Translations under genes and position numbers: made by a program | NCBI GenBank assembly: GCA_903944295.1 | Contig: CAJARA010000139.1 | Location: forward strand, 1 to 6,224 | Reading direction: 5' to 3' | Length of the DNA stretch: 6,224 nt | DNA from: an uncultured Chloroflexota bacterium | GTDB lineage: Bacteria; Chloroflexota; Limnocylindria; Limnocylindrales; Limnocylindraceae | In this document: one piece after another, positions 3,745 through 6,224 of the stretch | Layout of the letters: every line of letters starts with the position of its first letter | Numbering within the stretch: the stretch's first letter is position 1 | Notes under the pieces: model-generated | Told to the model about the DNA's origin: nothing | Seen by the model: the letters and a program-made list of their open reading frames with translations, nothing else | Database searches by the model: none

Positions 3745-5625
3745 GTGACGAGCCCCAAGAGCGGCAACCACACCGATAGCGTCACCCAGCTTGATCGAGT
3801 CACGATCCGATTCGCCGGCGACTCTGGCGACGGAATGCAGCTGACCGGCAGCCAGTTCACCGCCACCACCGCCCTCTTCGGCAACGACGTCTCCACCCTT
3901 CCTGATTACCCAGCGGAGATTCGCGCGCCGGCCGGCTCGCTGCCGGGCGTCTCCGGCTTCCAGATCAGCTTCTCGTCGGGCGACATCCATACGCCAGGCG
4001 ACCGACCAGATGTCTTGGTGGCGATGAACCCCGCCGCGCTGAAGGTGAACATTGGCGACCTGGTTCCGGGCGGCGGCATCATCGTCAACACCGATGCCTT
4101 CAACGACATCAACCTGAAGAAGGCGGGCTACGCCGTTGACCCACTGCATGACGGTTCGCTGCAGGGCTACAACCTTTACGAGATCCCTATGTCCACAATG
4201 GTCACGGGCGCCTGCGAAGGACTCGGTCTCACCAGCAAGCAGATCGAGCTGACGAAGAACTTCTTCGCGCTCGGCGTGATGTTCTGGCTCTACGAGCGTT
4301 CCATGGCTGGAACAGAGAAGTGGATCACGGAGAAGTTCGCTGGCAAGGAGGCGATCGCCGAGGCGAATAAGCGCGCACTGAATGCGGGCTACGCCTTTGG
4401 TGAGACGACCGAAATCTTCCACACGCACTATCGCGTTGCCCCAGCACACCTTGCGCCAGGGACCTACCGCAACATCACGGGGAACGAGGCAACAGCGCTC
4501 GGCTTCGTGATGGCCTCAAAGCTGGCTGAGCGCGACCTCTTCTTGGCGAGCTACCCGATCACGCCAGCCTCGGACATCCTCCATCAGCTTTCGTCATACA
4601 AGCACCTCGGCATTAAGACGGTGCAGTCCGAAGATGAGATCGCAGCGATCGGCGCCGCCGTTGGCGCGGCATATGGCGGCGCAATGGGAATGACCACCAC
4701 CTCCGGCCCCGGCATGGCGCTGAAGGCGGAGATGCTTGGGCTCGCTGTGATGGTGGAGCTCCCACTCGTTGTTGTTGATGTGCAGCGTGCCGGCCCATCA
4801 ACGGGGATGCCAACGAAGACCGAGCAGGGCGACCTGCTGATGAGTATGTTCGGACGCAACTCCGATTCACCGATTCCAGTGATTGCACCAGCAACGCCAG
4901 CCGAGTGCTTCACCATGGCGATCGAGGCGTGGCGCATTGCGCTGAAGCACATGACGCCAGTCGTCTACTTGAGCGACGCCTTCTTGGCCACTGGCGCTGA
5001 GCCGTGGAAGATTCCGCAGGCGAGCGACCTTCCGTCGATTGCTGTTGAGAACGCACCGCCATCAGATCGTGGCGGCTTCCGTCCATATCAGCGCGATCCT
5101 GAGACACTCGCGCGTCCGTGGGCGGTTCCGGGGACGAAGGGTCTTGAGCATCGCATTGGTGGTCTTGAGAAGTTGGACGAGCTCGGCACCGTCAGCTACG
5201 ACCCAGACAACCATCACCGCATGAACCTGCTGCGCGCCGAGAAGGTGGCGCGCGTTGCGCGCGACATCCCCGCCACCGAGGTCTGGGGCGACGCCGAAGG
5301 CGAGCTTCTCATTCTCGGATGGGGCTCAACGTATGGGTCGATTCGCTCCGCAACGGAGCGCCTCCGTGAGCGCGGCAAGAGCGTCAGCCATGCGCACCTG
5401 CGCTACCTGAACCCACTTCCAAACGATCTCGGCGACATCCTGAAGCGTTTCAAGCGCGTCCTCCTGCCAGAGCTCAACCTTGGCCAGTTGCGCATGTTGC
5501 TCCGTGCCAAGTACCTGGTGGATATCGTTGGCTTTAACCTTGTGCGCGGGAAGCCGTTCCAGATCGGCGAGATTGAGGCGAAGGCCGAGTCGCTGCTTGG
5601 CGAGAGTGTGGAGGTGAGCAAGTGA
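3745..5625 (+). CDS. korA: 2-oxoglutarate:ferredoxin oxidoreductase, alpha subunit with fused gamma domain
   Basis: This is the larger KorAB subunit (626 residues from GTG 3745). With KorB it oxidises 2-oxoglutarate plus CoA to succinyl-CoA and CO2, passing two electrons to ferredoxin in the cytoplasm. The gamma (POR) domain comes first, with RFAGDSGDGMQLTGSQF (22-38), and runs to about 200. The alpha pyrimidine-binding domain starts at GNEATALG (246-253), with the family motif YPITP (270-274), QSEDEIAAIGAA (294-305) carrying the acidic residues expected near the thiamine ring, TTSGPGMALK (318-327), and GMPTKTEQGDLL (354-365). The C-terminal transketolase-like domain lies at about 510-600. 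Length and gamma-alpha order match the actinobacterial KorA type. TTG 3736 would add three residues, but its Shine-Dalgarno spacing is wrong. The gene overlaps korB by four bases. Substrate choice over other 2-oxoacids is inferred from overall resemblance to KorA, not from a decisive residue. Confidence 0.93.
   Translation: MTSPKSGNHTDSVTQLDRVTIRFAGDSGDGMQLTGSQFTATTALFGNDVSTLPDYPAEIRAPAGSLPGVSGFQISFSSGDIHTPGDRPDVLVAMNPAALKVNIGDLVPGGGIIVNTDAFNDINLKKAGYAVDPLHDGSLQGYNLYEIPMSTMVTGACEGLGLTSKQIELTKNFFALGVMFWLYERSMAGTEKWITEKFAGKEAIAEANKRALNAGYAFGETTEIFHTHYRVAPAHLAPGTYRNITGNEATALGFVMASKLAERDLFLASYPITPASDILHQLSSYKHLGIKTVQSEDEIAAIGAAVGAAYGGAMGMTTTSGPGMALKAEMLGLAVMVELPLVVVDVQRAGPSTGMPTKTEQGDLLMSMFGRNSDSPIPVIAPATPAECFTMAIEAWRIALKHMTPVVYLSDAFLATGAEPWKIPQASDLPSIAVENAPPSDRGGFRPYQRDPETLARPWAVPGTKGLEHRIGGLEKLDELGTVSYDPDNHHRMNLLRAEKVARVARDIPATEVWGDAEGELLILGWGSTYGSIRSATERLRERGKSVSHAHLRYLNPLPNDLGDILKRFKRVLLPELNLGQLRMLLRAKYLVDIVGFNLVRGKPFQIGEIEAKAESLLGESVEVSK
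5610..5614 (+). promoter_or_regulatory. Ribosome binding site of korB inside korA
   Basis: GGAGG lies 7 nt before GTG 5622 within the last korA codons. It supports the GTG start and coupled translation giving balanced amounts of the two subunits. Confidence 0.65.
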
Positions 5626-6224
5626 CGCAGAGCGAACTCCCCGTACTGACGAAGAAGGACTTTGAGTCCGATCAGGACGTGCGCTGGTGCCCAGGGTGTG
5701 GCGACTACTCGATCCTGGCGCAGACGCAGAAGACGATGCCCGACTTCGGCGTCGCCAAGGAGAAGATCGTCTTCATCTCTGGGATCGGCTGCTCCGGTCG
5801 CCTCCCGTACTACATGAACACCTTCGGCTTCCACACCATCCACGGCCGCGCCGCAACCATCGCTACCGGCCTGAAGGGTGCACGACCCGACCTGATGGTC
5901 TGGGTGATCACGGGCGACGGTGACGCGCTCTCCATCGGCGGCAATCACCTGATCCATGCGATGCGCCGCAACGTGGACATGAAGATGATCATGTTCAACA
6001 ACCGCATCTACGGCCTCACCAAGGGTCAGGCGTCGCCAACATCACCGATCGGCAAGAAGACCAAGTCCACGCCAATGGGCACCATTGAGACGCCGATCAT
6101 TCCACTCAACCTGGTTGCCGCGGCGGAGGCGAGCTTCATTGCGCGCTCCGTTGACACGCACTCCGAGCATCTGCAGGAGATGATGCACCGAGCCGGCGAG
6201 CACACTGGTGCCGCCTTCCTTGAG
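5622..6224 (+). CDS. korB: 2-oxoglutarate:ferredoxin oxidoreductase, beta subunit, partial (3' end missing)
   Basis: This frame opens at GTG 5622, overlaps the korA stop as GTGA, and stays open for 201 codons to the window edge. Full-length homologues are roughly 300-370 residues, so perhaps a third or more is missing. KorB binds thiamine diphosphate and one [4Fe-4S] cluster and forms the catalytic centre with KorA. WCPGCGDY (22-29) and GIGCSGR (54-60) supply Cys23, Cys26 and Cys57 as cluster ligands; the spacing equals that of Sulfolobus Cys12, Cys15 and Cys46, whose fourth ligand (Cys197) would fall just past the window. The diphosphate/Mg motif GDGDALSIGGNH (98-109) ends in FNN (125-127), and IYGLTKGQASPTSP (129-142) is the family loop next to the cofactor. 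HGRAATIATGLKGA (74-87) is also typical. All catalytic motifs in the visible part look intact. Confidence 0.93.
   Translation, partial: MTQSELPVLTKKDFESDQDVRWCPGCGDYSILAQTQKTMPDFGVAKEKIVFISGIGCSGRLPYYMNTFGFHTIHGRAATIATGLKGARPDLMVWVITGDGDALSIGGNHLIHAMRRNVDMKMIMFNNRIYGLTKGQASPTSPIGKKTKSTPMGTIETPIIPLNLVAAAEASFIARSVDTHSEHLQEMMHRAGEHTGAAFLE

Noticed and set aside
3646..4449. Long antisense open frame (267 codons) opposite the korA 5' half.
   Set aside because: It mirrors the strongly conserved korA coding frame, is rich in Arg/Val/Ala from reversed GC-rich codons, and has no recognisable domain.
5403..5957. Antisense open frame spanning the korA-korB junction, and other overlapping frames such as 1279-1797 minus.
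   Set aside because: They overlap genes with clear family motifs on the other strand and show no domain, signal or ribosome site of their own.

Overview
The window is GC-rich, gene-dense bacterial chromosome with short or overlapping gene junctions. It shows no phage, insertion sequence, CRISPR array, tRNA or rRNA. The content points to an aerobic, high-GC, possibly streamlined bacterium of the Actinomycetota or Chloroflexota type. The evidence is a CtaF-like oxidase subunit IV, a CtaG of the caa3_CtaG family, a Mycobacterium-like seven-iron ferredoxin and a two-gene KorAB 2-oxoglutarate:ferredoxin oxidoreductase with the gamma domain fused to alpha. That placement is inferred from gene families; the sequence alone does not fix the phylum.

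Layout. At 1-126 (minus) is the 5' end of a small membrane protein resembling cytochrome c oxidase subunit IV. It diverges across a 53-bp spacer from a plus-strand run: ctaG (180-1127), a YHS-domain metal-binding protein overlapping it by ATGA (1124-1366), a seven-iron ferredoxin (1441-1728), and a SAM-dependent methyltransferase (about 1739-2602). The methyltransferase frame continues upstream of its first ATG into a clear four-cysteine zinc ribbon, so the real start is probably a CTG. A perfect 8-bp hairpin (2610-2629) lies between this run and a convergent small lipoprotein gene (2635-3021, minus). The lipoprotein gene is divergent from a four-helix membrane protein of unknown function (3054-3704), and the two appear to share overlapping -10 elements. 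korA (3745-5625) and korB (5622 to the window edge) follow, overlapping by GTGA.

How the genes fit together. The left part is an oxidase assembly group: CtaG and the YHS protein are plausible partners in copper handling for the aa3-type oxidase, whose subunit IV is encoded next door. The right part is central carbon metabolism: KorAB oxidises 2-oxoglutarate to succinyl-CoA and reduces a ferredoxin. The seven-iron ferredoxin 2 kb upstream is a reasonable electron carrier for it. KorAB next to oxidase genes suggests an aerobe running its TCA cycle through a ferredoxin-dependent enzyme, as is known in Mycobacterium.

I do not see a convincing new multi-gene system. The most informative observations are the apparent CTG start restoring a zinc-ribbon methyltransferase, the symmetric divergent promoter at 3029-3036 where one candidate ATG lies inside the -10 box of its own gene, and signs of leaderless starts at several genes.
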